Both the position numbers and the translations under genes were made by a program. A DNA stretch of 64,000 nt from Ariolimax columbianus (taxonomy: Eukaryota > Mollusca > Gastropoda > Stylommatophora > Arionidae), in NCBI GenBank assembly GCA_036924085.1, contig JAVGWX010000007.1, positions 73,671,948-73,735,947 on the forward strand, in the 5' to 3' direction. The notes under the pieces were generated by a model, which saw only the letters and a program-made list of their open reading frames with translations, made no database searches and was not told the origin of the DNA. This document shows positions 45,465 to 59,761 of this stretch, piece after piece. Each line of letters opens with the position of its first letter. Positions within the stretch are counted from its first letter, which is position 1.

Positions 45465-48400
45465 ATCAACCTCTATTTTTTCGAAAAAAGCAGCGGTCAT
45501 CCTAAGGCTGTCGACACTGCCATAGAGCATGTCTAGTGTTTGTCACTGGTGATGGCCACATGTGCTTTCTCTGGTCCTCGTATGTCGGCAGTTTTGCAGC
45601 ATGTGTTCAGCGGTCATTTTCCCGGTGCCACAAGTGCATTCTTCAGTGCCACCTATCTTCAGTTTATTGAAAAGGTGGTACCTTAGTCTGTTGTGGCCTG
45701 TGCGGAGTCTGAAGACCACGACCTGCTCTCTTCTGTCCAACTGGTAATAAGCATCGTTTTTTGTGTAGCCAGTATGTTCTGTTTCCCATTTGGCCATGTA
45801 TCTGGCTCTAATAAGCCTTTTGGACTCTTCGTAGGTCAAACTAGAATCTGGTTGTGGTAGTCTTGCACCTTCTTTTGCCAGTCTGTCTGCCTCCTCGTTG
45901 CCTTGGAAGTTACAGTGGGATGGAACCCACTGTACCACTACACTTTTTGGTGCGGACTGCTGGCATAGTTGACAGAGTACTGCTCTTAAATCATTTAGTT
46001 CAGTATTTTTCTACTTTTTAGTGCTGTGACTACGGCCAGGGCATCTGTAAACAGGACTATCTGCCTTTCATTTCGTTTGCCTGTCAGCATTGCTTCTGCT
46101 GCATCCCTCAGTGCCTCTGCCTCCGCTCTGAAATAACATGAGTATTTTCCAGTTGCCACTGACAGTGTTATTTTTTTACCATTTGGTAGGCTCAGGAATA
46201 CCTCAGGTTACAGACCCGTCGGGGTATGCATGGGTCCAGTCCATGCTTGGGTAGTTTTTCGTTATGTACCTCAGGGTTATGTCTCTTCTTTCTGTTTCAG
46301 TCTGGCTGTTCTTGTTTCAAATACCTGGTATATTTTCTACCACCTCCGGAATGATATGCTGCTTCCAGGTAGGTTTTGCGTACAGAAGGGATGGGCTTTG
46401 GTGTTAATGTGTTCATAGTGTCTTCGCTCATCTTTGCTTTGGCTATTTCTGCAAAGTTTCTCCGCTTTAGTTTCCCATTTCCAAATCTATTTAGTCTCTG
46501 ATGCATTGGGTGGTCTGTCAGTCTTCTGAGTTTCTCTGCTTGCTGCTGGGCTCTGCAGTCTCTTCTGTCGGTCATGGATTGCAGATTTCTAATCTTTTCC
46601 AGTTCTACAATTGGCGTTGACTTCATGCCTGCTGTTATAACTCTCATGGCTTGGTTTTGAAGTTTGCTAATTTTATCAAAGTTAGCCTTTGCTGCTGTTG
46701 CCCATACCGCAATGTCATACTCGAGAACTGGTCTCACTCTTCCAGTGTACAGTTTCGTCTGTTCCCCAGCTTGTGCCAGCAAGTTTCCTAATGATTGCCA
46801 TTCTTTGTCTGGCTCTCATTCGGTTTTTCTCGATCTGACTTTTCCATGTCATGCACCGATCAAATGTGACTCCCAGGTAGTTTTGGTTGCCGTTTGTCCG
46901 CAGATATTTGCCGTTAAGACTTATTTTGGTGTTCTGTGGTTTGTTTGAAAGCGAGAATATCGTACATGTTTTTTCCTCATTTATTTTGACCAGCCCTGAG
47001 TTCGCCCACTCCTCCAACGATGTTAGGGCCTGCTGCATCCGATTGCTTGCTATGGTGAGATTTTTTTCAGACGTCCACATAGCCAGATCGTCTGCAAACA
47101 TGGAGCTGTGGACTCTTCTTGGTAGATTTTCTGTGATGTTGTTTATATACACCAGGAAAGGTGTTGGTGACAGTACTCCCCTTTGGTGTATTCTCTGCTC
47201 AAGTGTCACCTTTTTGCTCATCTGCTATTGTACTTGAACTATGGTTTTCGAGGTAGTCGCTGATCCATCTGTACATTTTCCTACAAACTTCACTTCTTCG
47301 TAGCTTGACTTTAAGTCTCTTTATCCACACCTTGTCAAATGCCTTCTCTAAATTCACCCAAACCGCTACTGTGTGGTTTTCTCCTGGTACGCATCATCTA
47401 TTAACTGGGCTATGAGAGTGATCTGGTCCTCAGTGGATCTGTGCTGTCTAAAGCCTGCTTGCTGTGGAATTAGTATGTGTTTTTCTTCCAGATGCCACAT
47501 CAGTCTGGTGTTTATCATACGTTCCATCAGTTTACCTACACAGCTCAGTAGACTGATAGGCATGTATCCATTAGGATCTGTTCTATCTGTTTCTTTCTTT
47601 GGTACTGGTATAAGTACAGCGTCTTTTCATGTCTGAGGTACAATTCCCCTTTTCCAGCTTTGGTTCAGGACTGATAGTAACTTCCTCTTTGCTGTTTGGC
47701 CCAACTTCATCATCAATTCGTGTTACCCCATCTTTTCCGGGCGATTTCTGTTTCTTTAGAGTTCTCATGGCCTCTTCCTTTTCATTCATTGTTAGTATTG
47801 CCATCATGTGCTCCTCTGGTGCCATATTGATGTAGTCGGGGCTCTTTTGTTCTTCACTATTGTCTGTGAGCCTGTCTGTAGGGACATCAATGTAGTTTGC
47901 TCTGGCATAGTGTTCGTTCTATAAAGGCGTTTGCTGCTTTTTTTTTCCAGTAAGCATGTTGTTGTCTCCATGCTTGATGGTAATTTGTTCATTTGATGGT
48001 GTTTCGTCATTCATGGCTCTGACTAACTTCCATAGTTTGTTCTCTTCTTTATCTAAATTGAGGCTTTCTGTTTTATTTTTCCAGCTGTCTCTTGTTATAT
48101 GGTTTAGTGTTCTTTTGTATTTCGCCGTGATAGCCTTGAGGGCGATATTTGCCTCCATAGATTGTTCTCTCTCTGCCATGTTCCTAGCATTTGAGACTTC
48201 GTCTTCCGCTTTCTAAAATTCATCATTCCAATATGGCTTGTAGTTTTTCCTTGCCCCTCTTGGGATGGTTTCGGTGGCTGCTTGCATTATTGCTTTGCTT
48301 AGGCTTTCCACCATAGGTTTTATATTGTTATTCCATGTGTTGATGGTTTCACATAGCCGATCTGTCAGAATTGCAAATCTGTCCCAGTCGGCTCGTTTAT

Positions 48401-49014
48401 AGTTCCAACGTAGGAGCGCTTTTATTTCCTGTGGGCCTACTTCCAAATCAATTTCTAGCCTAATTGGCCTTTTGTCGCTACCTGCCAATTGGTTGAGCGA
48501 CCTGGCCGTCTATGTGGTGAATATCAACCGTGTAAAAGGCCAAGTCTAGAGTAGAGGTGGTATGCCATGTTCTAGAATAGAAGATAGGGCTGTCCTCCAG
48601 CCTATTGAAAAGATAGAGATTTGTGTCTATCTCCCAGTCTTCCACTTCATCACCTCTATTGTCTGTATCCGAATATCCCCACCTCTCCGAGTGGCTGTTG
48701 AAGTCTCCAACTACTAGGCAGCTGGAGTTCTTGATTTCCATACTCGAGAGCGACAGGTCTTTGTTGGGTGGTCCATACAGGTTGAAGATGCGGATCTTCG
48801 TTTCTTGTGTCATTATGTCGAGTCCTACAATTTCTGCTTGTCCAGTGTGATTGACAGCTACCGCGCTCCTCGGTATGCAGTTATGTGTTAGTATCAGAAC
48901 CCTTCCTTTGTCAAGACTGTAACATGCTAAAGCAACTGCGTTGTGAATACTAACCCACTGAGATGAACCCACACATACACACTTTTGTGAGAGTCTTGAA
49001 GAACTCCCCACCAA
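45465..49014 (-). pseudogene. Nimb/I-like ORF2 remnant, copy 3 (least damaged 3' half)
   Basis: The RNase H end and zinc knuckle read in one frame, 45543-45938 (131 codons). It starts in QWVPSHCNFQGNEEADRLAK and runs to the ECTCGTGKMTAEHMLQNC knuckle. The RT fingers are open at 47366-47563, and the RT keeps YLGVTFDR where copies 1 and 2 have YMGVTFDR. FADD is intact but box A still has Asn, so it cannot encode a working RT. The in-frame stop after NDEF is shared with the other copies. Confidence 0.85.
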
Positions 49015-49074
49015 ATTACACTTTGTCCATAGAACTGGCTTTTACGTGTAGACTTAATACAATTGTCGGTGAGC

Positions 49075-49258
49075 TAGAAAAAGAAGAAAGAGAAGAAGAA
49101 GTAAAGAATGAAGAAGAAAATCGAGAAGAAGGAGTAGAAGAAGAAGAGGAATAAGAATAAGAAGAAGAAAAAGAAGAAGAAGAAAAAGAAGAAGAATAAA
49201 AGAAGAAGAAGAAGAAGAAGAAAAAGAAGAAAAAAAAGAAGAGAAGGAAAAAGAAGAT
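49075..49258 (+). repeat. GAA-rich purine tract, copy 3
   Basis: Same tract, slightly expanded, with an extra GAATAAAAG interruption near 49194. Confidence 0.9.
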
Positions 49259-50298
49259 AAACATGAGTAAATAGTACTACCTGATATTGCCCGAAGAAGA
49301 TTTTAATGTTTAAATGAAGTATATCGTTAAAAAGCAACTAATCTGATTGGCAAACATCAGGCCAGTCTCTAAACCCTGATCTATGGGTGAGAGAGCTAGA
49401 GTGTGTACGCCAAACACGCCAGGAGGTTGAATCATTTCTACATGACACATACTCCAAATTGGCTACAAGACCACATCACAAATAACCATACTCTTTTCAT
49501 TACTACTACACTATTCATACACTTTTGTAGAAAGTTAAAGTGAGATAGACTGGCCAAGTTTCTCGAATGTCAAGTGAAAGGTTCCAAAAGAAACTTCTGT
49601 TTAGCGAGCTTAGCGCAAGTAAGGCGATCACTTGGACGTCAATAAAAGCGATTCAGTGAATCCTGGCAGTAAATCGTTTAGCCTGAAAAAGGCGAGGCCA
49701 AAAAGAGCCTTGCATGCAGTTAGCGAGAGTCGACGGGCGATCAGGTGGAAGTATAGAGTAGAGAGAAAACCAGCACCAGCTGGTGTTGGCTTAATCTGTC
49801 ATGCACGTATCCGCCCACAGACTTGAGGGCGCAGTATGACACATGATGATGTTGGTTATTCTCATCGACGGCGATAAGCCCATTATTATTGTCATGATCA
49901 TATTTCTTCAAAATCAAGTAAATACCGGATCAAGATGGTGAGCAGCGCATGAGCTGCAGCGGTCAGCGAGCCATAGCTGACTGATAGCGTTAGGGCTAGC
50001 GAACCGGAGCTGCCAAGGCCGTTCTACACGTCCGCGCAGTATTCTAGAAAACAGGCTGCAACAGAGCAGACTGGCTAAGGAGAAGGGATCGAAGAGGGAA
50101 TGCTAACTCAGTACTCAAAAAATGCTTACTGAAGTCGGATGTGTTGGACCGAAAGGTGCAAATATCGACATAACGCATTCCGTTCTCTGGACTGCGTTCT
50201 GCTATTTAGGCCCGTGTCAGGGTTCGGTAGCGGGAGATGGAGAACAAACGAAGCCAAGCCAAGACAAGTAAATACATTTAATATTCATCAGTTCATTG
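49259..50298. other. Mostly unidentified segment, copy 3
   Basis: Matches 5260-6299. The finger-like frame at 49689-49889 is unchanged in its core, and the motif shared with 63192-63283 is at 50174-50269. Confidence 0.35.
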
Positions 50299-50673
50299 GC
50301 GTCTCAGTCACTGATCATCATGCGCCTGGCGCCCTGGCGAAGTTTGCCCAGCTCTGTCTCCCGTATTTCGACACAGTCTGCTATGGCTGCAAACGCCGGT
50401 ACGTGAGTGGCAGTCCCTGTCGCAGATCGTACAACGGGGCTGAGGAGACTGACATGCCGGGGTGTTCCCCGATCTTTTCTCTGGATCCAGATGGCCTCTA
50501 CAAGCGTCGGCAACTACTGTGCACCTCCCAACTGACTGTCTGCAATCGACTCAATCCTGAGCTTTCGGCTTGGATGTCGCATGACGTCATATCCATCTTG
50601 TATACGTCCTTGAATCGCTGTGTGGGGTAGTCGATTCCTTTAGCTGCAGTGATCAGTTGTCCATAAAATATAT
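50299..50673 (-). mobile_element. RTE-like C-terminus, copy 3
   Basis: Same fragment as 6300-6674, agreeing with copy 2 at the GCGCCC site. The finger is intact in the frame that follows the old frameshift. Confidence 0.7.
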
Positions 50674-50691
50674 CCTATAACAGCCTTTACA

Positions 50692-52632
50692 ATGTATGTA
50701 AATATACACTCGCGAGCATACGACTACTCTAAGACAGATGTACAGAAGATGAAAGATACAGACAGCCACATAAACTGGAAAGATATTGTCAGAGGTACAG
50801 ACGTTGAACAAGAGGCAGAGTGTTTCAAAACACTTTTAGAACAACTAAAAGTCGAATATGTTCCATGTATGGAGGTAAACACCAATCATAAGAAGTGGAT
50901 TACTAGATTTGTAGCTAAATGTACAAGAGCTTAAAATAAAGCCTGGACAATGTATTTAAAGGCAAGTAAATCAAAAAAGATATATGAAAAATATTTGGAC
51001 AAGCAAAACATAGCTCAGAAAGTAAATAAAGCAGCAAAAATAGACTTTGAAAAAAACTTACTAATAGGATCAAGACTGATGGTGAAAGCTTCTTTTCTAA
51101 TGTTAGAAATAAATAAAGACCTAAAAACAAGGTAGGCTTTCTCATAGACAGTACAGTGACAATAAGCAGAGAAAATAGGGAGATAGCTAATCTAATAAAT
51201 CAATACGTTGGCACAGTCTATTCAAAAGAACACTCCTCCAAGATACCAGAGCCTATACATATTTTCAAATGTCAAATGGATATAGTGCGATTAAAGTCAT
51301 TCTGTATTACAGAGGAAATGGTTCTAAAAAGATAGGAAGGATTAAAAGTGGATAAATGTACAGATCAAGATGGTATCCATTCATCAATGCTATTTGAAGT
51401 ATAGACTAACTAGTTAAACCATTGGCTATATTATTTTCTCAATCACTTGCAAAATGGATTGTTCCAAGAGATTGGAAAGATGCAGGAGTGATTCCCTTAT
51501 TCAAAAGAGGAAAGAAATCAGATCCAGCTAATTAAGTAAGTTTAACGTGCATAGTCTGTAAATTGTTAGAGTCAATAATGAAAGAAAACATTGTAATGCA
51601 TCTAGACAGGTTAAATCTAATCAGAAATAGTCAGCATGGGTTTACTAGAGGGAGACCGTGCTTAACAAATCTATTGGAGTGCATGGAGATGATTACTAAA
51701 ATCATAGATAAGGGAGAACCAGTGGGTGTTATTTATCTAGATTTTACAAAGGCTTTTGATATAGTACCTCATCAACGATTATTTAAAAAGTTAAAATCAC
51801 ATGGGATAGATGGGCAGGTTGCCGATTGGATTGAAAGTTGGTTAACGGGAAGAAGACAGCGATTGGCATAAATAAGGAGTACTCTGAGTGGTGTGAAGTA
51901 AAAAATGGAACAAAATTACAGAATTGCGAGAACAATAATAGAATGATAGATAACGAAAGAGACATAGGGGTAATAATAGAGCATACAGGTAAGGTGAGTG
52001 AGCAAGTCCAGGTAGCAGTGAATAAGTCAAATGCAACGTTAGGTATGATAAAAAAAAAAAATATTAAACATAGGAGTAATGAGATGATTGACACACTGTA
52101 TAAAGCATTAGTTAGACCTAGATCGGAGTACTGTGTACAGGTGTGGAGTACTTGTCGTAGAAGAGCTATAAATATGCTGGAAAGGATACAAAGAATAGCG
52201 ACAAAACTGATAGTGGGATTCCAGAATTACAGTTACGAGGAAAGACTCAGAAAAACCGGCCGTTAATGTCTAGAAAAGAGACGAATTAAACGTGACTAAA
52301 TCTAAGTTGATAAGATAATCACAGCAAAAGTTAAATTGGACTATAACAAGTTTTTCAAAATACAACCACCAGCGAGAACAAGAGGACACAGATACAAATT
52401 AACTAACGAAAGGTCCAAATTGGACACAGAACATTTTTTTTTATTCAGACAGTGGTGAATGCTTGGAATGCTTTGCCCCAGGAAATAGTGCAGGCAGAGA
52501 CAGTTAATGCATTTAAGAATAAATATGATGTACATAGTTATTAGAGCAGGGTAATGCAAATGGGACTGGTTGTCTACAGACTCTGATGAGTTTTCTAAAC
52601 CAATATAAAAACGTTATGTTAAGTTAAGTTAT
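50692..52632 (+). mobile_element. CR1-like ORF2 remnant, copy 3
   Basis: Same element. A stop at 51333-51335 (KR-stop-EG) is private to this copy, and VDV has become VGV before IYLDF near 51726. A shorter A-run near 52051 restores the frame, so 51838-52266 reads as one 142-codon thumb segment that is split in copies 1 and 2. Confidence 0.85.
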
Positions 52633-52637
52633 GCCGT

Positions 52638-52790
52638 GTTTGTTAGCTTACTCAGTACGTTTTATGATTGTGCTAACTTTTTTGTTTCCCCGCTTCACAT
52701 TGTTCTTTGTAGGACAATGTGCGATCCATTGTAATTCCTAGGTACTTAGGTGTATCTATATGTTTAAGTTTATGCCCCTGCCAACTAATC
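52638..52790 (-). mobile_element. Jockey-like RT scrap, copy 3
   Basis: Same scrap. An extra T in the T-run at 52677-52683 adds a frameshift near its 3' end, and TTTCACC has become TTTCCCC. Confidence 0.7.
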
Positions 52791-52801
52791 TTTCAATAGA
52801 G

Positions 52802-53349
52802 AATATATTAAGAAGAGTCCACAGCTCCATGTTTGCAGACGATCTGGCTTTGTGGACCACTGAAGAAAATCGGATGCAGCAGGCCCTAACATCGCCGGAG
52901 TAGTGGACGATGAGACAGACAGACTGGCTAAAGAAGGTGCAAGGTTACCACAACCAGATTCTAGTGTGAGTGTGACCTACGAAGAGTTCAGATACAAGGC
53001 CAAATGGGAAACAGAGCATACTGGCTACACAAAAAATGATGCCTACTACCAGTGGAACAGAAGAGAGCAGGTCGTGGTCTTCAGACTCCGCACAGGCCAC
53101 AACAGACTGAGGTACCATCTATTCAATAAACTGAAGAAAGGTGGTACTGACGAATGCACCTGTGGTACAGGGAAAATGACCGCGGAACATCCGCTGCAAA
53201 ATTGTCCGACATACGAGAACCAGAGAAAGCACATGTATCCATCACCAGTGGAAACACTAGACATGCTCTATGGCAGTGTCGACAGCCTCAAGATGACAGC
53301 TGCCTTCTTCGAAAAAATTCAAGTTGACGTCTGACAGCGTACGAAGAAG
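52802..53349 (+). mobile_element. Nimb-like internally deleted element, copy 3
   Basis: Same junction. Private codons: YYQWNRREQVVVF where copies 1 and 2 have YYQLNRREQVMVF, and LDMLYG for LDKLYG. The frame stays open to the stop at 53332-53334. Confidence 0.85.
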
Positions 53350-56091
53350 AAGATTTACCTCGAATTGTTTTTAACACCTGCACAAATTAACAGTCATCTA
53401 ACAATATTCATATTTCTGTTCTTCATCCTCTCTCTCTTTCTCTCTCTCTCTACTTTGGTCTTCTTGTTTCTCTGTACTCTCAGCAATCAATGCTGACTAC
53501 CAACTAATGTGTGACAAATATGAACTGCTGTGATCATATAAGACATTCCAATGTACCCCGCCCACTACCAGTTAAAGGCCAACACAAAATACAGAAGGGA
53601 TTGAAGCTCACGAGCAAAAACATGCATTTAGAACGTGCCAACCGTAGCGACAATCCGCCGAAGAAACTGTTCATTATGTCAAGGAAAGAATGTCAGAATA
53701 CAAACACAGCCAACTTGCTGTTTACATTCATCATACATCGAGTAATACAAATATACTGTAGTCGGGGATGCTGTTGTAGAAACTTCTCTATACGAGGTTT
53801 TTGCTTTTATCAGATGGGGATAGCCAGTTCCCTTCCTCGAAGTCTTGGCTTACAATATCACTGATATATACATTTATTGTTATTACCGCTAGGGATGAGG
53901 TACTAGAATCTTCATTGTTCTGATACACACACGAATCCATGAACTGGTCAATACGACATGATACCGCACAAAGGACAACGGTCTGTGGTAGAAAAGGGCA
54001 AGTCTTTCAAGAATCCAGAAATTGAAACCTCTAATCAAACCAAAAACTTCAGGTTTTGTGAAAACCAATTCCTGTTCCTCTATCATTTCTCCTAACAGTA
54101 AATCTGGTACTCGTTTACAGCTGGGTTGGCTGGAACAAGTTGCAGCCGGAAAGAAGCAGCCACTCTACCAACGTTGTATCCTACGCTCTACATGTACATA
54201 TAGTGTGGTCTTATGTTTCCTCTAATAACATGTCTTAATGGTAATCACACATTTTCTTCTGCTTATCTCACGGAATAATCATTCCTTCTATCTAATTGTT
54301 CTATTATAGATCAATGGCCAATGTTTTGTTATTATTATTGTCATGATTATTATCATCAACATCCTCATCATCTTCTATCAACTTATGTCATTAGAAGGCG
54401 TGGAAGGGGGTGTAGTTTTATGTCGTGTGCCATCTTCGTCGCCGATGTTGTTGACATCCAGTTTTTCTTTAAACATAGCGAGGGACATAACCAAACAAAT
54501 ACAAAAAATATATAATTAAGAGTTATCCCATCATAAAAATTTGCGTGAGAGGTTCTGGCTTGGGCGTCTCCCCTCTTTATCCAGGTTACAAACCTTAGAA
54601 CGAGTGAGCTATGGCCCTACACCAGAACCACATGGACGTGTACATTGGCATCTGTACACTGAAGGCGATAGGTGTTAATTATCCACCCGACCAAATTTCT
54701 CACGCTTGTTGTCGTCCTCGTGCACGACATATGGGGAGGAACAGCTCGCGACCCCGGGCGCTCGTCGGCGACGATTGTGACAGCAAAGCCGTGCTTATCA
54801 CAAGAGCTGAACCTTGAACCTTGACCGGCGTCGAAGTCATGGAGCGAACTAGACAAGTAACTGGCAGAAGACAACACTGGCTGCTCCTGTAGCTGTTAAT
54901 AGTAAGGTTAGAGTTAGCATATATGCTGATGCCTGTTTAAGTTAGCTCTGTTGTGGTGACAGCGACTCGCATATTGTTTTTAAAATGAATTTAATAATAT
55001 TCATAAAATGCAAATAAATGTTAAAAATTTCCGAAAGGTAAATTTCGAATGGTATGCTCCATTATACGCACCCTTAACTATTATAAGTATTTGCTTTATT
55101 TTCATGTAATTATTAAATGATTTATATTATTGTAGTGCATTTATTACATCCCTTTCTTTTGAATACATTGCCCTTATGACGAAGTAATCATTGTCCGTGT
55201 AAATACAGTTCACTACTAGGCCGTGAAACTGTTATCTAGCTAATCGAAGATCATGTGCTGAAAGTTGTTTATGGTTAAGCGTGCTTATATTCCGTGTGTG
55301 CTACTTTTAAATTGTTCAAGCTTGGATATGTAAAAGCAAATGTATGTAGACTTTTATGTTATAAATTTCTCTAACATACCATCTATAGATTGTTAATCTC
55401 ATTGTAAATATCCAAATTTTAAACTGTACATTTTTTAGAACAGGACACCCATTACCATCATTTTAATAACACTAGCCATATGGAATCTTGCATGTTTACT
55501 GCTGGCTGAATATATGTAAAAATAATATTCATAATGTGGCATAAGAAATACGTAAACATTAAATTGAACCTTATTCCATTGTGTGTTTGTTTCTTGTTTA
55601 TTTCTTTATTTCACAAGACACATAAGTTGCCATTTTAACAAATGTAAACAAACAGATATTAAAGTACACATTCCTAAAGCCCAGGTATTGATAAAATTGC
55701 TCTTTGCTGTCACTCTGTGTATTTATGGTATATTCGAATACTGACACTATAAACATACACCAAATTGAAAGCATGGTAGTAATACATATATTATTATTTT
55801 AAACATACATTTTTGTACGAATGCACATATTTCTTTACGTTTGTGTGTGCGTGTGTGTTCAACTGTGTAAAACCCTACAGTATTGACAGATTTCCAAAAC
55901 TACTTATTACGTACTGTTCCTACTGGCATTATTATAAATGCAGCTCAAGAATAGATTGCAAAACACCTTCGATTGGTTCTGTTGTTGTTGATTCATCCAT
56001 TAAGCAAATACATACACAGTAGGCGTTTAGCTTGTTTGAAAAGGCCAGTCTTTGCAAACCGTCGAAGGGTTTGAGAGTTGATAATGCTATT
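53350..56091. other. Unassigned AT-rich segment, copy 3
   Basis: Matches 9351-12112 with two private deletions. A short deletion near 53733 fuses two small frames into 53511-53864. A 22-bp deletion near 54287 removes the CATGGTTTTATGC stretch present at 10290-10311. A 3-bp ATT gain lies near 55931. Confidence 0.6.
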
Positions 56092-56760
56092 GTGGTTAAC
56101 ATGTGGGTAGAAAGATTATATGTACGAACGTAAATATTGCTGTGTCACTGTGTGTGTTAACATATGGATAGCAAGATACTGTGTAGAAGATTAAAGCTTG
56201 GTGTCAGTCTGTTAATATGTTGATAGTGAGAAACTATGTAGGACATTAAAGATCTGCGTTAGACTGCTAACAAGCTTGCGGTTGGTGTGCTAACATGTGA
56301 ATAGTAACATATCATGAAGAAGATTAAAGCTTGGTGTCAATCTGCTAAAATGTTGATAGTGAGATACTATGTAGGACATCAAAGCTCTGCGTTAGACTGC
56401 TAACAAGCTTGTTGTTGGTGTGCTAACATGTGAATAGCAAAATATCATGTAGAAAATTAAAGCTTGGTGTCAATCTGCTAATATGTTGATAGTGAGATAC
56501 TATGTAGGACATTAAAGCTGAGTGTTAGTCTACTAACATGTGGATAGTAAGATATATTCAAGACAGTAAATCTCCAAGTTGGTTTGCATCTGTTGATTTG
56601 TAAATAGTAAGACCTTATGTAAGAGATTTAAGCTCAGTATCTGACTCCTAACATGTGGATAGTAAGATAATATGTACACCATTAAATCTTAGTGTCTATC
56701 TGTTAATATGTAGATAAAGAGATAATATGTAGGATATTAAAACTCAATTTTAGTCCTCTA

Positions 56761-56904
56761 GCGTGCAAAAATTCTTTATTCTTCTTTGCGTTCAGGATCC
56801 TTTGGTCATCTGCAAGCCAGTAATCATGATGCAGTCCATAATCTTTACCAGGAGATAGTGGCTGCACCATAGCTTTTGCCTCAGCTCTGCATTCTATGGT
56901 ATCT
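56761..56904. other. Non-minisatellite insert, copy 3
   Basis: Same insert at the same place; GCAAAAATTC replaces GCAAACATTC at its edge. Confidence 0.5.
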
Positions 56905-59506
56905 CATTTCACTAAAACACTGAAAGTAAAATGCTATGTAGAACACACATTTTGGTGTTGGTCTGTTAATTTATGGATTGTAGGTACTACGTAAGACTGT
57001 AAAATTACATGGCGATCTACATATGTTGCCATGTGGATAGTAAAGTAATATGTAAGGTATCCAATCCTAGTATTGGTCAGTTATCAAATGGATTGAAAGA
57101 TAATATTTAGGGTATCAAATCTTGGTGCTGGTCTGTTAACATGTGGAGGGTAAGATAATATGTAGGGTAGCAAATCTTGGTGCTGGTCTGTTAACATGTG
57201 GGTGGTAAGATAATATGTAGGGTATCAAATCTCGGTGCTGGTCTGTTAACATGTGGATGGTAAAATAATATGTAGGGTATCCAATCTTGGTGCTGGTCTG
57301 TTAACATGTGGATGGTAAGATAATATTTAGTGTAACAAATCTTGGTGCTGGTCTGTCAACATGTGGATGGTAAGATAGTATGTATAACAGTAAAGCTAAG
57401 TGTTCTTCTGGCATGGTGATTCAAAGATAAAATGTAGGGCATTGAAGCACAGTGTGGATCTATTAACATGTGATTAGTAGTATAATATGTACAACATTAA
57501 CGGACATGGTCAGTTTTTTGAGAGGTGGAAAGTAAGATACTATGTGGGACAGTAGAGTTTGTTGTCCCTCTACTTATTTTGTCCTGTGAATATCAAGATA
57601 ATATAAAGGACATTGAACCACGGTGTGATTCTGTTTGCACTGTGATAGTCAAATAAAATAATTAAGTCTATTGCATCTCTTTTTCGGGGGAAAGGAAGAT
57701 AATTTTATTTTGGCGATAAGGCTCAGTGTGAGTTTGTGAATGTATTGATAGTAACAAATTATTTAGAACATTACAGCTCGTTGTTGGTCAATTGACATGC
57801 GGACAGCAGGATGCTGTTTGGAAAATTTATTATTGGTTTCTGTTTGTTAACAAATGGAAGGTAACACACTTAATAGGACAGAAAAGCTCAGTGTTGGTCT
57901 GTTAATACATGTGAACTGTAAGATATTGTGTAGGACACGTGTTCTCAGTGTTGGTCTGTTAATACATGTGAACTGTAAGATATTGTGTAGGACACATGTT
58001 CTCAGTGTTGGTCTGTTAATACATGTGAACTGTAAGACATTGTGTAGGACACGTGTTCTCTGTGTTGGTCTGTAAACATGATGATTAGTAAGATATTATG
58101 TATGACATTACAGCTCAGTGTTGATGTTTTATCAAGGGGAAAGATAATATATACAACTTTACATCTTGGCTGTTATGCGTTAACATTTGAATATTAAGAA
58201 AATATGTAGGACATGAAAGCTCACTGTTCGTATGCTAACAAGTGGATAGTACAATACTATGAGGTAAAGTAATGCTAGCTGTCATTCTGTTAACACGTAG
58301 ATAGTAAGATTCTATGTAGGAAATTACTGCTCTGTGTTGGTATTTTGACCTAGGGATAGTAAGATACTATAAAGGACATTACAGATCAGTGTTGGTCTGT
58401 TAACAAGCGGAGAGTAAGATACTATGTAGGACATTACTACTCAGTTCTGGTCTGTTTACCTGGGGAAAAAATATACTATGTAGGACACCTATTCATGAGG
58501 TTGGTCTGTTTTCATGTGGATAGTGAGAACATATATACAACATTATTTCTCAGTTGATGTATATTAACATGTGGATATCAAGAAAATAAGTAGGACATGA
58601 AAGTTCACTGTCTGTGTGTTATGAAGTGGATAGTTTGATGTTATGTAGAAAAGTGAAGATTGCTTTCATTCTGTTATAACGTGTGGATAGTAAAACAATA
58701 GGTAGGACATTAAAGATTTGTGTCAGACTGCTATCTTTGTACAGAAAGATAAAAAGTAGGTCATTTAAGCTTTGTGTTAGTATGTTAACTTCTGGACAGT
58801 AAGATTACATGTAGGACATTAACAAATGGGAATGGTTTGTAAACATGCAAACAGTTTAATGCTACATAGGACAATAAAACTCAGTGTCTGTCTGCTAACA
58901 GTTGTATAGTTAGATTCTATGTACGTTATCTATGCCAAAAGCTCGGTTTTCGGCTATTAACATGCAAATTAGTAATGTACTATGTAGGACATTACAGCTT
59001 GTTGTCGGCCTGCTAAGATAGGGATAGTATGATACTTTACAGGACAATTATCTTGGTGTCCATCTGTTAATATACAGACAGTAAGATACTACCTTGGACC
59101 TTAAAACTCAGTGTTAGCCTTCATCTTTTGTCATGCTGATACTAAGATACTATGTAGGAGATTAAAAATCAGATTTGGTCTGTTAAAGAGGCGTCAGTGA
59201 GATACTTTATAGGACCGTCAAGCTCAGTTTAGATCTGTTAAAGTGGGATCAGTAAGATATTATGTAGGACAATAATACTTTTAGGTAGGTTTCTTAACAT
59301 GGGGATTGTAAAATGCTATGCAGGACAGTAAAGTTAGGTGACTGTTCGTGTATGTTACTGTTGGGATACTCAGATAGTATGTTAATATGTAGACAGTAAG
59401 ATGCTATGTATCGCATTAAATCTAAAGAATCGGTTGGTTATATGAGGACATTAAGATAATATATAGGACACTAAAGCTTAGTGTAATTCTGTTGACATGG
59501 AGACAG

Positions 59507-59761
59507 TTTTTTTTTGGTTTTTTTGTTTTGAGTTTGCCTCATTTCTCTAATCCCCAAGGTGGTGTACATTGTACTGTGGTTTTTATTTTGCGCCTGTCGG
59601 CCAAGTGCTACCAACTTCAGCATGCATTTTATGTAAGGGTCTGCTTCCTCTTGCATTTTCTAAGAATTCGCTTCCTTCGGGTAACGGCGCTGTGATGGGG
59701 ATTGAACCCAGCACCTTTGGGTTTTGAGCCGTGCCACTTAACCACTAGGCCACACCGTCCC
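59507..59761 (-). mobile_element. tRNA-derived SINE, copy 3
   Basis: Same insertion with flanks at 59496-59506 and 59762-59772. The T-run of the tail is longer, and a CTTCGGG replaces CTTGGGG in the body. Boxes are intact. Confidence 0.85.
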
